Positions 24,870-34,392 are shown, numbered from the stretch's first letter. The stretch is 64,000 nucleotides of DNA from Bacillus sp. NTK034 (GCF_017303275.1 NZ_JAFKOJ010000001.1:930001-994000); one strand, 5' to 3'. Numbers and translations: made by a program. The notes: a model not told the origin generated them from the letters alone.

Positions 24870-24905
24870 TTTGTAAATCAAAAATCCTTTTTAAGGGAGG
24901 GTGTC

Positions 24906-25667
24906 ATGAATAATTACTCTGTTAATCTATCAACTGTTTTTACAGAAGTTCCTTTTTTGGATCGGTTCAAAAAAGCCCGTGAAGCTGGTTTTGTTTATGT
25001 GGAGTGCCAGTTTCCATATGTATATACAATAGAAGAAGTCAGGAATGAGCTTGAGAATAATAATTTATCAATGGTCTTAATAAACCTGCCGGCAGGTCAT
25101 TGGGAAGATGGTGACAGGGGACTGGCGGCAGACCCGTCGCGCATAAAGGAATTTAGAAAATCAGTTGAAAGAGGAATCTGTTATGCGAATGGCCTTGGAG
25201 TTAAAAAGATACATTGCATGGCAGGGATACACCCGGATAATAATTGGGAAGTGTTTGTTGAAAATCTCTTTTATGCGGGCACTGCAATGTCTAAGCACGG
25301 GATTACTTTATTAATTGAGCCTATCAATCCATTCGACATGCCTGGTTATTTCTTAAGTGATCTCAAGCAGGCTGCCGGCATTATCCAGCTTGTCGGTTTG
25401 CCTAATGTGAAGCTTCAATTCGACTTTTACCATATCGAAAGAATTCATGGCCATTCTCTTTCCGTGTATCAAAAATACGCTGAGATGGTTTCGCATGTGC
25501 AAATTGCTGACCATCCGGGCAGACAGCAGCCGGGGACTGGCGAAATAAATTATACCGAAATCCTTCAATATTTGAGTAAACACTACCGAGGCTTGATTGG
25601 TCTTGAATATAATCCACAAGGCAGAAGTGAAGGAAGTTTTGCTTGGATGAAAGGGGTGACACCATGA
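24906..25667 (+). CDS. Hydroxypyruvate isomerase-like TIM-barrel protein
   Basis: 253-residue protein of the xylose-isomerase-like TIM-barrel superfamily, closest in motifs to hydroxypyruvate isomerase (Hyi), which interconverts hydroxypyruvate and tartronate semialdehyde. Visible motifs are LLIEPINPFDMPGYF, KLQFDFYHIERIHG, HVQIADHPGRQQPGTGEI and GLEYNP, which supply the metal-binding Glu/Asp/His residues. It overlaps the following dehydrogenase by four bases (ATGA), a pairing expected if the second enzyme reduces tartronate semialdehyde to glycerate. Confidence 0.84.
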   Translation: MNNYSVNLSTVFTEVPFLDRFKKAREAGFVYVECQFPYVYTIEEVRNELENNNLSMVLINLPAGHWEDGDRGLAADPSRIKEFRKSVERGICYANGLGVKKIHCMAGIHPDNNWEVFVENLFYAGTAMSKHGITLLIEPINPFDMPGYFLSDLKQAAGIIQLVGLPNVKLQFDFYHIERIHGHSLSVYQKYAEMVSHVQIADHPGRQQPGTGEINYTEILQYLSKHYRGLIGLEYNPQGRSEGSFAWMKGVTP

Positions 25668-26587
25668 AGATTGGATTTATTGGTACAGGAGTAATGGGTT
25701 CGCGAATGGTTAAGCGTCTTCTGGACAATGGCTTTCACGTCATGGTTCATAATCGCACAATTGAAAAAGCACAGCCCCTTATTGAGCTGGGAGCCATATA
25801 TTCGGAAACGATCAGCTGCCTGGCCAATCAAAGTCAAGTTGTGTGTACATGTCTTTCTATGCCAGACGATGTTCTGAACGTCTATACAGGTAAAGAGGGG
25901 ATCATTCATAGTGCTCAGCCCGGAACGATATGCATTGACTTTACATCAGTAGGGGCCGACACGAGTAAAACAATCTTTGAGATGTCTTATGCCAAAAAGA
26001 TCAGTTATCTGGATTGTCCGGTTAGCGGCGGTCCAGAAGGAGCTGAAAGCGGGAAATTAACGATCATGGCAGGCGGTGAGAAAGAGGCTTTTCAAAAAGT
26101 TAAGCCGGTACTGAAGGTGCTCGGTGACACAATAGAATATCTGGGACCTTCGGGTTCAGGCAGCATTGCCAAGCTGATTAATCAGTATCTTGTTGCTGTA
26201 CACTCTCTGGCTGCATCAGAGGCAATGGTAGCCGGATCTGCCTATGGACTGGACTCCGAACTGCTCTTGAAAGTCCTGAAGGCAAGCTATGGCGACAGCA
26301 AAATCCTGCGCAGGCATATGGAACAATATGTATTCGACCGCCAATTCACACCAGGAGGGGCAGTGAAATATGTCCATAAGGATGTCCGGCTCGCCAACCA
26401 GCTTTTAATGGAAGCTGGCCTAAGCAGATTTACAGGTCAGATGGCCGAAAAAGCATTCCAGACAGCAGCTGAGCAAGGCCGCTGCGACCAGGATATGTCG
26501 GCAGTAATAAAGGCGCTGGAGGAAGAGACAGGAATTATTGTGAAGAGAAAGAAGTCATCATCGGACACAGAAAGGCTTGGTTATTAG
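25664..26587 (+). CDS. Beta-hydroxyacid dehydrogenase (tartronate semialdehyde reductase-like)
   Basis: 307-residue NAD(P)-dependent enzyme of the 3-hydroxyisobutyrate dehydrogenase family. It has Rossmann GFIGTGVMGSRM at 4-15, substrate-loop DCPVSGGPEGAESG and the helix with catalytic Lys (GSGSIAKLINQY). An in-frame TTG at 25643 precedes AAGGGGTG, so ATG 25664 is the start. Coupling to the Hyi-like gene suggests 2-hydroxy-3-oxopropionate (tartronate semialdehyde) reductase. The C terminus is polar and Ser-rich (KRKKSSSDTERLGY). A paralogue lies at 58662. Confidence 0.84.
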   Translation: MKIGFIGTGVMGSRMVKRLLDNGFHVMVHNRTIEKAQPLIELGAIYSETISCLANQSQVVCTCLSMPDDVLNVYTGKEGIIHSAQPGTICIDFTSVGADTSKTIFEMSYAKKISYLDCPVSGGPEGAESGKLTIMAGGEKEAFQKVKPVLKVLGDTIEYLGPSGSGSIAKLINQYLVAVHSLAASEAMVAGSAYGLDSELLLKVLKASYGDSKILRRHMEQYVFDRQFTPGGAVKYVHKDVRLANQLLMEAGLSRFTGQMAEKAFQTAAEQGRCDQDMSAVIKALEEETGIIVKRKKSSSDTERLGY

Positions 26588-26799
26588 CATTCATTTGATA
26601 TGTATAGCAGAATGCACTGTGAACAAACTGAATGCTGGGATGTGCAAATTCAGGATGATATAATTTATACCCCGACGATAAAAACCGGAACTTTCCGATT
26701 CTTCCGGCCCCCTTAAAAGGAGCTATTTCTATTAAAATATCAGTATTTTCTGCTATAATGATAATCTGAAATAATAATAGTGAAACCGGGAGAGCAGCA

Positions 26800-27474
26800 A
26801 TGAAACGCAAAAAATGCAAAAAGCGTACAAAACGCAGATCAAATGTAGCATTCCTGTTATTTATTTTGGTTCTGATTTTTGTCCTATTTGATCAATTCAA
26901 GCAGCTTAATATTAAGGAAACAGCGATTTCCTTACTGCCTAATACTGTTTCAAGGGATGTTCAGAATTATACGCCGATCCTTCAGAAGGAGTTGAAGGAA
27001 GTTAACCTTGAAGAATATACCCTCGTATTGGCCGCAATCATGCAGCAGGAAAGCAAAGGAAAGGGCGGAGACCCGATGCAGGCTTCGGAATCCGCAGGAC
27101 TGCCCCCGAATTCCATTCAGGATCCGGAACAAAGCATTAAGCAGGGTGTTAAACATTTTCAGAAAGCATTAAATTATGGCAGTCAAAAAAAGGTGGACTT
27201 CCCTTCCGTTATCCAGGCTTACAATATGGGAATCGGATATATTGACTTTGTTGCTGAACAGGGAGGAAAACATAGTGAAGAAATTGCGAAAGAATTCTCT
27301 CTCAAACAGGCCGAAAAAAAACCGGAAGTTTATAATTGCGGAGGCGACAAGAATAATTTCCGCTATCCATACTGTTATGGGGATTTCTCGTATACTACAA
27401 AGGTAACGAAAAATATTGAGATTCTTACAGCAAGTAACACAGGAAAATCCGGAGAATTTAAATCAGTATGGTGA
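26800..27474 (+). CDS. Lysozyme-like cell-wall hydrolase, membrane-anchored
   Basis: 224-residue protein. A very basic N terminus (MKRKKCKKRTKRRS) is followed by one membrane segment (about 16-32), then a CwlT-N-terminal-type lysozyme-like domain (VLAAIMQQESKGKGGDPMQ with the catalytic Glu in QQES; IQDPEQSIKQGVKHF; VIQAYNMGIGYIDF). It probably cleaves peptidoglycan glycan strands outside the membrane. GGGAGAG precedes the ATG. It is transcribed alone and ends at the strong terminator at 27505. Confidence 0.82.
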   Translation: MKRKKCKKRTKRRSNVAFLLFILVLIFVLFDQFKQLNIKETAISLLPNTVSRDVQNYTPILQKELKEVNLEEYTLVLAAIMQQESKGKGGDPMQASESAGLPPNSIQDPEQSIKQGVKHFQKALNYGSQKKVDFPSVIQAYNMGIGYIDFVAEQGGKHSEEIAKEFSLKQAEKKPEVYNCGGDKNNFRYPYCYGDFSYTTKVTKNIEILTASNTGKSGEFKSVW

Positions 27475-27504
27475 AGTGAAACATAATAATATTATGGTAA
27501 ACTA

Positions 27505-27540
27505 AAACCGCACTTTTTAAAAAGTGCGGTTTGTTTTTTA
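27505..27540 (+). terminator. Terminator after lysozyme-like gene
   Basis: AAACCGCACTTTT (27505-27517) / AAAAGTGCGGTTT (27520-27532), then TGTTTTTT. Confidence 0.9.
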
Positions 27541-27950
27541 TTTCCATTCATACCGAAGGGAGGTTTGAATAGCCAGATTTTATGGATCCTCTCTCAACCT
27601 GGGTATTCGTGGTTATGAATAAAAAGGTTTAAAAATACTTAAAAAGAGGAATGGTTTTAGGTCATAACCGGTCTAAGAGGTGCATAAATTTCCTCCATTA
27701 TATTCATTTAAATGAATTGGCTTTTATGTATAATTTGTTTAAACGAATCATATATATAGGCTGTTGTCTGTTTTTTATCCTTCCTTGAAAATTATAGATC
27801 TATAAGTTTTTTACATAAAAAGTGAAACCAAATTGCATTTCATTCGTCTATATAGACGTGCAGCTTTAATTAAGGTGCAACAGCCAGCTAAGGCTGTGAA
27901 CGGGGCTTACCCTCTGTCCATAGTCATTAAAGAGCATTTTATCTGGACAT
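27541..27950. other. Gene-free region with dyads upstream of ltaS
   Basis: No ORF with a ribosome binding site. Notable parts are a perfect 12-bp palindrome GTCTATATAGAC (27846-27857), a hairpin ACAGCC (27880-27885) / GGCTGT (27892-27897), then ACGGGGCTTACCC. The cluster at 27840-27925 is more GC-rich than its surroundings and could be a regulatory RNA or protein site, but it matches no riboswitch consensus I know and lies upstream of, not within, the likely ltaS transcript. Confidence 0.35.
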
Positions 27951-27952
27951 GC

Positions 27953-27980
27953 TTGACATTTTGTGAAATGCGAGTATAGT
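27953..27980 (+). promoter_or_regulatory. Sigma-A promoter of ltaS
   Basis: TTGACA (27953-27958), a 16-base spacer and TATAGT (27975-27980). It implies a roughly 135-base untranslated leader. Confidence 0.65.
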
Positions 27981-28122
27981 TATATTCTTGTGCAGTGCTT
28001 TTTTTGCATGTTCATAGTTTATTAATATTTATCAGGTAAACTAATAATTGGGCTGATTGCCAACATTAGATTTTTAAATTACTAGCGAAATATGTTAAAA
28101 TAATGTGCTAGAAGGCAGGTGT

Positions 28123-30129
28123 ATGATTTTGAATACTTTACTTCATAAAAGTCAGGATATATTAAATAAATATATTGGCTTTTTCTTTTTAGCAGTAGTT
28201 CTGCTCTGGATGAAAACGTATATTACTCAAATGACACAATTTAACCTGGGCATTGAAAGTGCCTTGCAGCAGTTCCTTTTATTCATTAACCCGCTTGGGT
28301 CTTCATTGCTGTTTTTAGGAATTGCATTCTTTTTTAAGGGCAGAAGAAAATATATCGCCTTGATGGTTATGTATTTCTTGCTATCGTTCCTGCTGTTTGC
28401 CAATGCAGTGTACTATCGTTTCTTTAATGACTTTATTACATTGCCGACCTTGACGCAGACACAGAATTTTGGTGACGTCAGCGGTAGCATCAGCTCATTA
28501 TTACAGCCGACTGATATCTTTTTCTTCCTTGATTTCATCGTGCTTGCCGGCTTGCTTGTATTTAAAGCCGTAAAAATTGAAACAAAGGATATGACGCGCC
28601 GCAGATCAGCAGCTTTAATTTATGCTTCTCTGGCCATTTCCTTTGCTAACCTGGGATTGGCTGAAACAGACCGCCCGGAGCTTTTGACAAGAGGTTTTGA
28701 CCGCAACTATATTGTTAAGTATTTAGGTATGTACAATTATACGATTTATGATGCAGTACAAAGCACGAAGGCATCCGCGCAAAGAGTTATGGCGGATAGC
28801 AGTGATACAACCGAAGTCATCAACTTTACGAAATCGAATTATGCTGAACCGAATCCGAAGTACTTCGGAAAAGCGGAAGGCATGAATGTGATCTACCTTC
28901 ACCTGGAATCAATTCAGACATTCTTAATGAACTATGAACTGCACGGTGAAGAAGTAACACCATTCTTGAACTCACTGATTGAAGAAGAAAATACAACGTA
29001 TTTTGATAACTTCTTCCATCAGACTGCACAAGGGAAAACAGCAGATGCTGAGTTTATCCTAGAAAATTCCCTATATGGATTGCCGCAGGGCTCTGCTTTT
29101 ACCACTAAGGGCATGAACACGTACAATGCTGCGCCTGCAATTCTGAAAGATAAAGGATATACATCTGCAGTCTTTCACGGTAACTCAGGCAGCTTCTGGA
29201 ACCGTAATGAAATTTATAAATCATTTGGATATGACAACTTTTTTGATGCAGATTACTATGATTTAAAACCTGAAAACATGGCTGATTACGGTCTAATGGA
29301 TAAACCGTTCTTTGAACAATCCATGCCGTACCTGAAGTCGCTAAAACAGCCGTTCTATTCTAAGTTTATTACCGTATCTCATCACTATCCGTATCATATG
29401 GATCAGGAACTGGCGACAATTGAGCCTCATACAACTGGGGACAAATCAGTGGATAATTACTTCCAGACAGCCCGTTATGCTGACGAAGCGCTTAAACAGT
29501 TCTTTGAACAGCTTAAAGCTTCCGGCCTGTATGAGAACTCAGTAATTGTCATGTATGGTGACCATTATGGTATTTCCAAGAATCATAATAAAGCTATGGA
29601 GCAAGTGCTTGGCAAGGAAATTTCAGCGTTCGATAGTGCCGGTCTGCAGCGTGTGCCTCTGTTCATCCGCGTACCTGGTATGGAAGGCGGAGTAAATCAC
29701 GAATTTGGCGGACAGATTGACCTGATGCCGACATTGATGCACTTGCTTGGCATCGATACTAAACAGTATCTGCAATTCGGTACTGACTTATTATCAGAAA
29801 ATCATGATGACCTTGTGCCGTTCCGTAACGGAGATTTCATGAGTCCTACCATTTCATCTGTTGACGGCAAGTTCTATGACTCAACAACTGGTGAACTGCT
29901 GGAGGAAAGCCGGTTTGAGGAAGCGAAAAAACTTCAGGAAAGTGCCGAGCAGAAATTGGCGCTATCTGATAAAGTTGTAAACGGAGATCTTCTCCGCTTC
30001 TACACCCCGGAAAACTTCGAACCGGTTGACCGTTCGAAATACGATTACAAAGCTGAAAACAATGGAGTAAACAAGAAAAACGAAGTAAATGAAGAAACTG
30101 CAGAAGCAGATAAGCCATCAAATGAATAA
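28123..30129 (+). CDS. ltaS: Lipoteichoic acid synthase
   Basis: 668-residue membrane enzyme that polymerises glycerol phosphate from phosphatidylglycerol onto the LTA anchor. Five N-terminal membrane helices are followed by an extracellular sulfatase-fold domain. Mn-binding and catalytic positions are recognisable: E262 in HLESIQTF, catalytic Thr in QGKTADAEF (about 306), and MYGDHYGIS. The C-terminal tail is acidic and unstructured (KNEVNEETAEADKPSNE). Start is uncertain among GTG 28105, ATG 28123 and TTG 28129. B. subtilis has several paralogues (LtaS, YfnI, YqgS, YvgJ); the exact orthologue is not settled. Confidence 0.87.
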   Translation: MILNTLLHKSQDILNKYIGFFFLAVVLLWMKTYITQMTQFNLGIESALQQFLLFINPLGSSLLFLGIAFFFKGRRKYIALMVMYFLLSFLLFANAVYYRFFNDFITLPTLTQTQNFGDVSGSISSLLQPTDIFFFLDFIVLAGLLVFKAVKIETKDMTRRRSAALIYASLAISFANLGLAETDRPELLTRGFDRNYIVKYLGMYNYTIYDAVQSTKASAQRVMADSSDTTEVINFTKSNYAEPNPKYFGKAEGMNVIYLHLESIQTFLMNYELHGEEVTPFLNSLIEEENTTYFDNFFHQTAQGKTADAEFILENSLYGLPQGSAFTTKGMNTYNAAPAILKDKGYTSAVFHGNSGSFWNRNEIYKSFGYDNFFDADYYDLKPENMADYGLMDKPFFEQSMPYLKSLKQPFYSKFITVSHHYPYHMDQELATIEPHTTGDKSVDNYFQTARYADEALKQFFEQLKASGLYENSVIVMYGDHYGISKNHNKAMEQVLGKEISAFDSAGLQRVPLFIRVPGMEGGVNHEFGGQIDLMPTLMHLLGIDTKQYLQFGTDLLSENHDDLVPFRNGDFMSPTISSVDGKFYDSTTGELLEESRFEEAKKLQESAEQKLALSDKVVNGDLLRFYTPENFEPVDRSKYDYKAENNGVNKKNEVNEETAEADKPSNE

Positions 30130-30134
30130 CTAGT

Positions 30135-30171
30135 AAAGGCTGCCTGGATTGTCCACCAGGCAGCCTTTTTT
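30135..30171. terminator. Bidirectional terminator between ltaS and the nitrate transporter
   Basis: 13-bp perfect stem AAAGGCTGCCTGG (30135-30147) / CCAGGCAGCCTTT (30156-30168), with a T run. Confidence 0.9.
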
Positions 30172-30185
30172 ATAGACTGTAGGCC

Positions 30186-31697
30186 TCATAAAGCCTTTTG
30201 TTCGCGGATGCTTTCTTTGGCCTGTGCAGATGTGTTATGCTGATGATCCTGTTGGGATAAATAGTATTCTGAGCTGAACGAGTTTCTTGGCTCTTCAAGC
30301 CAGAACACACACATGGAGAAGCTTATCAGAGCACCAGCTGCAAGAATAAAAAAGAATGTCTGCGGTGAAACAAAGGTATAGAGTGTTAAGTATATCGTTG
30401 CGCCGACATTGCCGTAAGCGCCTGCCATTCCGGCTATCTGGCCAGTTATCCGTTTTTTTATCATTGGTATAACCGCAAAGGTTGCTCCCTCTGCACCCTG
30501 TATGAACATGGATGTCAGAATGGTCATGAGAACAGCAGCAGGGAGGGGCCAGCTGGAATCGATAAAGCCCATTCCAAGAAGGCCAGCAGAGATTCCTAGC
30601 ATATATACAAGCATCACCCGTTTGCGATTTCCCATCCGATCTGAAAGGATCCCGCCAAGAGGCCGGGCGATTAGGTTAATAAAAGCAAATGAAGCTGCGA
30701 TTAATCCTGCTGTCGATGGAGTCAGGGAAAAGGTCAGCTGAAAGAACATGGGCAGCATGGATACAATGGCGAGCTCTGCTCCAAAATTTGCAAAGTATGT
30801 ACTGTTCAATGCTGCCACATTTTTAAAATTATATTGATCTTCATCTGGCACTCCTGCTTTCAGGATTGGGATGTTCACTTCCAATATCTTATAAAGCTGT
30901 ATGATGAAAGCTATGCCAATCAGGCTCCAGACAATATATAAAGTGTTTTCCTCAATAAATCCCAGATTTTCAATCCTCCATGCACTGATTGCCAGAGCAC
31001 CTCCAAGCGGAATCGACCACAAGATTAGTCTGAACATATCCCCCCAAGTGCTGACTTCCATTGCCCCCGACTTTTTTGGTTTAATAAGGGACTTTCCCTC
31101 AGGAGTATCCTTAACTGCACAATAATAGAAGATTCCATAAGCAAAACATATGACACCTGTCAGGGCTATGGCATACCTCCAGCCATTTTCTCCGCCGAAA
31201 AGCGTAAGTCCTATAAAGGGCAGTACCATCGCTGCTGCTGCTGAGCCGAAATTTCCCCATCCTCCATATATACCTTCTGCAAACCCTACATCTTTTGGCG
31301 GGAACCACTCTGAAACCATGCGTATGCCAATAACGAAGCTTGCTCCTATGCTGCCGAGAACCAAGCGGGAAATCATGAGCTGCAGCCAGTTATCTGCAAA
31401 CGCAAAAACCAATGCAGGAACGGACATGACAATTAATAAAGAGGAATAGATAATTCGAGGTCCGAACCGATCCAAAAGATTGCCAATAATAATTCTTGCC
31501 GGAATGGTTAAGGCTACATTCAAAATTCCTAGCGCGGCCATATGCTCGGCAGTAAGCCAATTCATTTCACTCAGCATCGTCGTGGCTAAAGGTGCCATGT
31601 TGTACCAGGTGAAAAATGAAATAAAAAAGGCCATCCATGTTAAATGCAAAATCTTCATTCGCTCATCTTTAAATTTAAAAATGTCAGCTAACTTCAA
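30186..31697 (-). CDS. Nitrate/nitrite MFS transporter (NarK/NasA type)
   Basis: 503-residue major-facilitator protein with 12 membrane segments. Nitrate-porter signatures are present: GNLLDRFGPR after TM2, GIYGGWGNFGSAAAA in TM5 and the corresponding GAYGNVGATIYLT in TM11. It starts at TTG 31697 with AGGGGG 8 bases away. It is divergent from nasB with TnrA/GlnR-type boxes between, which fits nitrogen-limitation control and nitrate uptake for the nas operon. The C-terminal tail is polar and His/Gln-rich (SQQDHQHNTSAQ). Confidence 0.88.
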   Translation of the reverse strand: MKLADIFKFKDERMKILHLTWMAFFISFFTWYNMAPLATTMLSEMNWLTAEHMAALGILNVALTIPARIIIGNLLDRFGPRIIYSSLLIVMSVPALVFAFADNWLQLMISRLVLGSIGASFVIGIRMVSEWFPPKDVGFAEGIYGGWGNFGSAAAAMVLPFIGLTLFGGENGWRYAIALTGVICFAYGIFYYCAVKDTPEGKSLIKPKKSGAMEVSTWGDMFRLILWSIPLGGALAISAWRIENLGFIEENTLYIVWSLIGIAFIIQLYKILEVNIPILKAGVPDEDQYNFKNVAALNSTYFANFGAELAIVSMLPMFFQLTFSLTPSTAGLIAASFAFINLIARPLGGILSDRMGNRKRVMLVYMLGISAGLLGMGFIDSSWPLPAAVLMTILTSMFIQGAEGATFAVIPMIKKRITGQIAGMAGAYGNVGATIYLTLYTFVSPQTFFFILAAGALISFSMCVFWLEEPRNSFSSEYYLSQQDHQHNTSAQAKESIREQKAL

Positions 31698-31767
31698 TTA
31701 AAATCCCCCTTCAATTACCTGAATATTTTAATATCATTTCATATAATTTAATTGAATGTAACTGTTG

Positions 31768-31784
31768 TGTTAGGTTTTCTAACA
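31768..31784. promoter_or_regulatory. TnrA/GlnR box, perfect
   Basis: TGTTAGGTTTTCTAACA fits TGTNA-N7-TNACA exactly. It is 71 bases upstream of the transporter start, so it most likely serves that gene. Confidence 0.75.
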
Positions 31785-31954
31785 TATAACAAAAGATCTA
31801 TAATTAATCAAACCTCTTGATATCACCAGGATTAAACGCTTTCATACCAATGTAAATCAGGGTAATAAGAAGGGGTGGTGCCAATTGGAAAAGATAGGGC
31901 AAAAGTAGAGGAATATTAAAAATAATCAAAAAGTTATGTTAATTACTATTTTGA

Positions 31955-31971
31955 TGTGATATTATCTAACG
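31955..31971. promoter_or_regulatory. TnrA/GlnR box, one mismatch
   Basis: TGTGATATTATCTAACG differs from TGTNA-N7-TNACA only at the last base. It is 52 bases upstream of nasB, suggesting that each divergent unit has its own box. Confidence 0.6.
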
Positions 31972-32022
31972 TAACAAAAATGAAATGAGGAAAGGCGGGT
32001 AATAGCATGGGGAGGGAGTATG

Positions 32023-34392
32023 ATGGCTAAAGAAAAGCTAGTTGTCATTGGAAACGGGATGGCAGGCGTACGCTGTGTGGAGGAAATCATTCAGAATGAT
32101 CCGGACAGATTTTCGATTTCGATTTTCGGAAGTGAAAAGTATCTTAATTATAATCGCATCTTATTGTCCTCTGTCCTGCAAGGGAAATCTTCAATCGAAC
32201 AGCTGACCATTCGACAATCAGACTGGTACGCCAGAAACCACTTCAATGTCTTTACAAATGAAACCGTATTGGTTATTGACACCGCCAGAAAAACAATAAC
32301 CACTAACAAAAAAAGAATAGTTTCATATGACAAAATGATTATTGCGACCGGATCAACACCTTTTGTCCCCTCACTGCCAGGAGTCAGCAAAGAAGGAATC
32401 CTGACGTTCCGTACGATAGAAGATTGCAGGCGGATTATGAATGAGTCAGAAAAGGGCAAAAAAGCTGCAGTTATTGGGGGAGGTTTGCTTGGGCTTGAAG
32501 CTGCTCAGGGCCTGATCCAAATGGGTATGGACGTTCATGTCGTTCATAATGCTGACAGAATTATGAATAAACAGCTGGATGATAAAGCGGCAAAACTCCT
32601 GCAAAACTCACTCGAAGCTCAAGGGATGAACTTTTTGCTGAATAGGAAAACGGGATACTTTGAGGGAAGAGAACGAGTCGAAAAGCTTATTTTTACTGAT
32701 GGATTGGAACTTGTGGCAGATCTGGTCATTATTGCTGCAGGTGTGATTCCAAATAGTAAGCTAGCCAAATCATCTGGATTAAAAACAAACCGGGGAATTG
32801 TTGTCAATGATTTTATGCAGACAAGTAACTCTGCTATTTATGCCGTAGGGGAATGCGCTGAACATAGAGGGGTGATCTATGGGCTGGTAAAACCGCTGTA
32901 TGAGCAGGGCAAAATACTCGCTGCACATATTTGTGAAAAGGATGTACCGCCATATCAGGGTTCTATTCTATCTTCAAAGCTGAAAATATCAGGAACAAAT
33001 GTATTTTCTGCAGGCAATATTTTTGAAAAAGGCTTTACTCAAGCCATGACACTTTATGATGAGGATGAAAAAACATATAAAAAAATAGTGTATAAACATA
33101 ACAAAATTGCAGGATTTTTATTAGTAGGGGACCTAAATGGACATGTGAGGCTTATGGACATGATGGAAAAAAAGCAGAAGGTTTCAGATGAGGAAAAGCT
33201 GCTTTTGCTGAATTCCTTCCAGGAAGAATACCCTATCAGCTCAATGGCTAAGACCGGTATCATATGCAGCTGTAATAGTGTGACAAAAAAAGCAATTATT
33301 GAAGCTGTTTCAGCAAATGGGCTGGAAACTGCTGAGGAAGTGAAAAAATGCACAAAGGCTTCGGGTACATGTGGTGGCTGCAAACCTTTATTAGAAGAGC
33401 TGCTTTCCTATATAAAGAGTGATGATTTCCATGAGGATATTGATCCCTGCGCATTCTGTTCCTGTACAAATTTAAGTGAAGAAGAAGTAATAGAGGAAAT
33501 TCAGCTTCGAGGGCTAGTAAGCATAAACGAAGTCTTTGCTGTTTTGGGATGGCGTAATCAAAATGGCTGCCGCTTTTGTGTGTCTGCTCTACATTATATT
33601 CTTCGAATGGCTGTTCCTGGTTATGAAGGAGATGGGCAATCGGTCTGCTTTGGAGAAACACACAATGCTGTTAAGGAGGAAGATGGTACCTTTACCATAA
33701 TCCCTCAAATATATGGAAATGAAGTGTCTGGCGGCCTATTAAGGAAGATAGGAGAAGCAGCCGAGCTATACAGCATACCTGAAATTACTTTGAGCCATGA
33801 TGGACGGATCATATTAAAAGGGATCATACAAGATAATCTGCCGGCCATTTGGGAGACCCTAAATACGAAATTAATCCCTATTCCCTTTGATAATGCCGTT
33901 CGTGTTTTGCTGCTGGCTGGCTTCAAAGACTGTAGCTGCATAAAAGACTGCTCAAGGAATATGGCTTTACAGCTTCAGAAAAAAACGGAATACTTGCTGT
34001 TGCCAAACAGGCTCGAGATTGGAATCGCGGCTTGCGTTCATGGAAAAAATAGCATGGCCGGTCATGATATCGGGATAAAGGTGCACGGTGAGGAATGGGA
34101 AATCCATATCGGAGGGACTGGAGGAAACCAATTAAGGGGTGAACCTTTGGCTATTGCTTCAACTGTAAAAGAAACGGAAGAAATGGTATGCTCATTGGTT
34201 CAGTATTTCAGAGAATCTGCCAGATACCGGGAGACCTTAAAGGAATGGGCAGAACGAATGGGGATTATTCATCTGCGAGAAGTGGTGTTCGACTTAGATC
34301 TGAGAAGCATCTTGCTTCGCCGACTTGAAAATGATTCATCTGACAGACAAAGTAGATTGCACGATCCTGTCTTTATCAATGAAACTATATAG
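32023..34392 (+). CDS. nasB: Assimilatory nitrate reductase electron-transfer subunit
   Basis: 789-residue flavoprotein that passes electrons from NAD(P)H to the catalytic subunit NasC. Order: FAD/NAD(P) oxidoreductase (VVIGNGMAGVRC; AAVIGGGLLGLEAA), two BFD-type [2Fe-2S] segments (CSCNSVTKKA...CGGCKP and CSCTNLSEEEV...CRFC), then a C-terminal region homologous to the siroheme half of NirB/NasD. There the second Cys pair is broken: C671 is followed at +4 by Lys, so siroheme/4Fe-4S binding is probably lost. ATGs occur at 32020 and 32023; GGAGGG at 32011-32016 favours 32023. First gene of the nas operon. Confidence 0.85.
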   Translation: MAKEKLVVIGNGMAGVRCVEEIIQNDPDRFSISIFGSEKYLNYNRILLSSVLQGKSSIEQLTIRQSDWYARNHFNVFTNETVLVIDTARKTITTNKKRIVSYDKMIIATGSTPFVPSLPGVSKEGILTFRTIEDCRRIMNESEKGKKAAVIGGGLLGLEAAQGLIQMGMDVHVVHNADRIMNKQLDDKAAKLLQNSLEAQGMNFLLNRKTGYFEGRERVEKLIFTDGLELVADLVIIAAGVIPNSKLAKSSGLKTNRGIVVNDFMQTSNSAIYAVGECAEHRGVIYGLVKPLYEQGKILAAHICEKDVPPYQGSILSSKLKISGTNVFSAGNIFEKGFTQAMTLYDEDEKTYKKIVYKHNKIAGFLLVGDLNGHVRLMDMMEKKQKVSDEEKLLLLNSFQEEYPISSMAKTGIICSCNSVTKKAIIEAVSANGLETAEEVKKCTKASGTCGGCKPLLEELLSYIKSDDFHEDIDPCAFCSCTNLSEEEVIEEIQLRGLVSINEVFAVLGWRNQNGCRFCVSALHYILRMAVPGYEGDGQSVCFGETHNAVKEEDGTFTIIPQIYGNEVSGGLLRKIGEAAELYSIPEITLSHDGRIILKGIIQDNLPAIWETLNTKLIPIPFDNAVRVLLLAGFKDCSCIKDCSRNMALQLQKKTEYLLLPNRLEIGIAACVHGKNSMAGHDIGIKVHGEEWEIHIGGTGGNQLRGEPLAIASTVKETEEMVCSLVQYFRESARYRETLKEWAERMGIIHLREVVFDLDLRSILLRRLENDSSDRQSRLHDPVFINETI

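Noticed and set aside
27840-27925. Riboswitch of ltaS
   Set aside because: It is upstream of the predicted promoter and matches no riboswitch consensus known to me.
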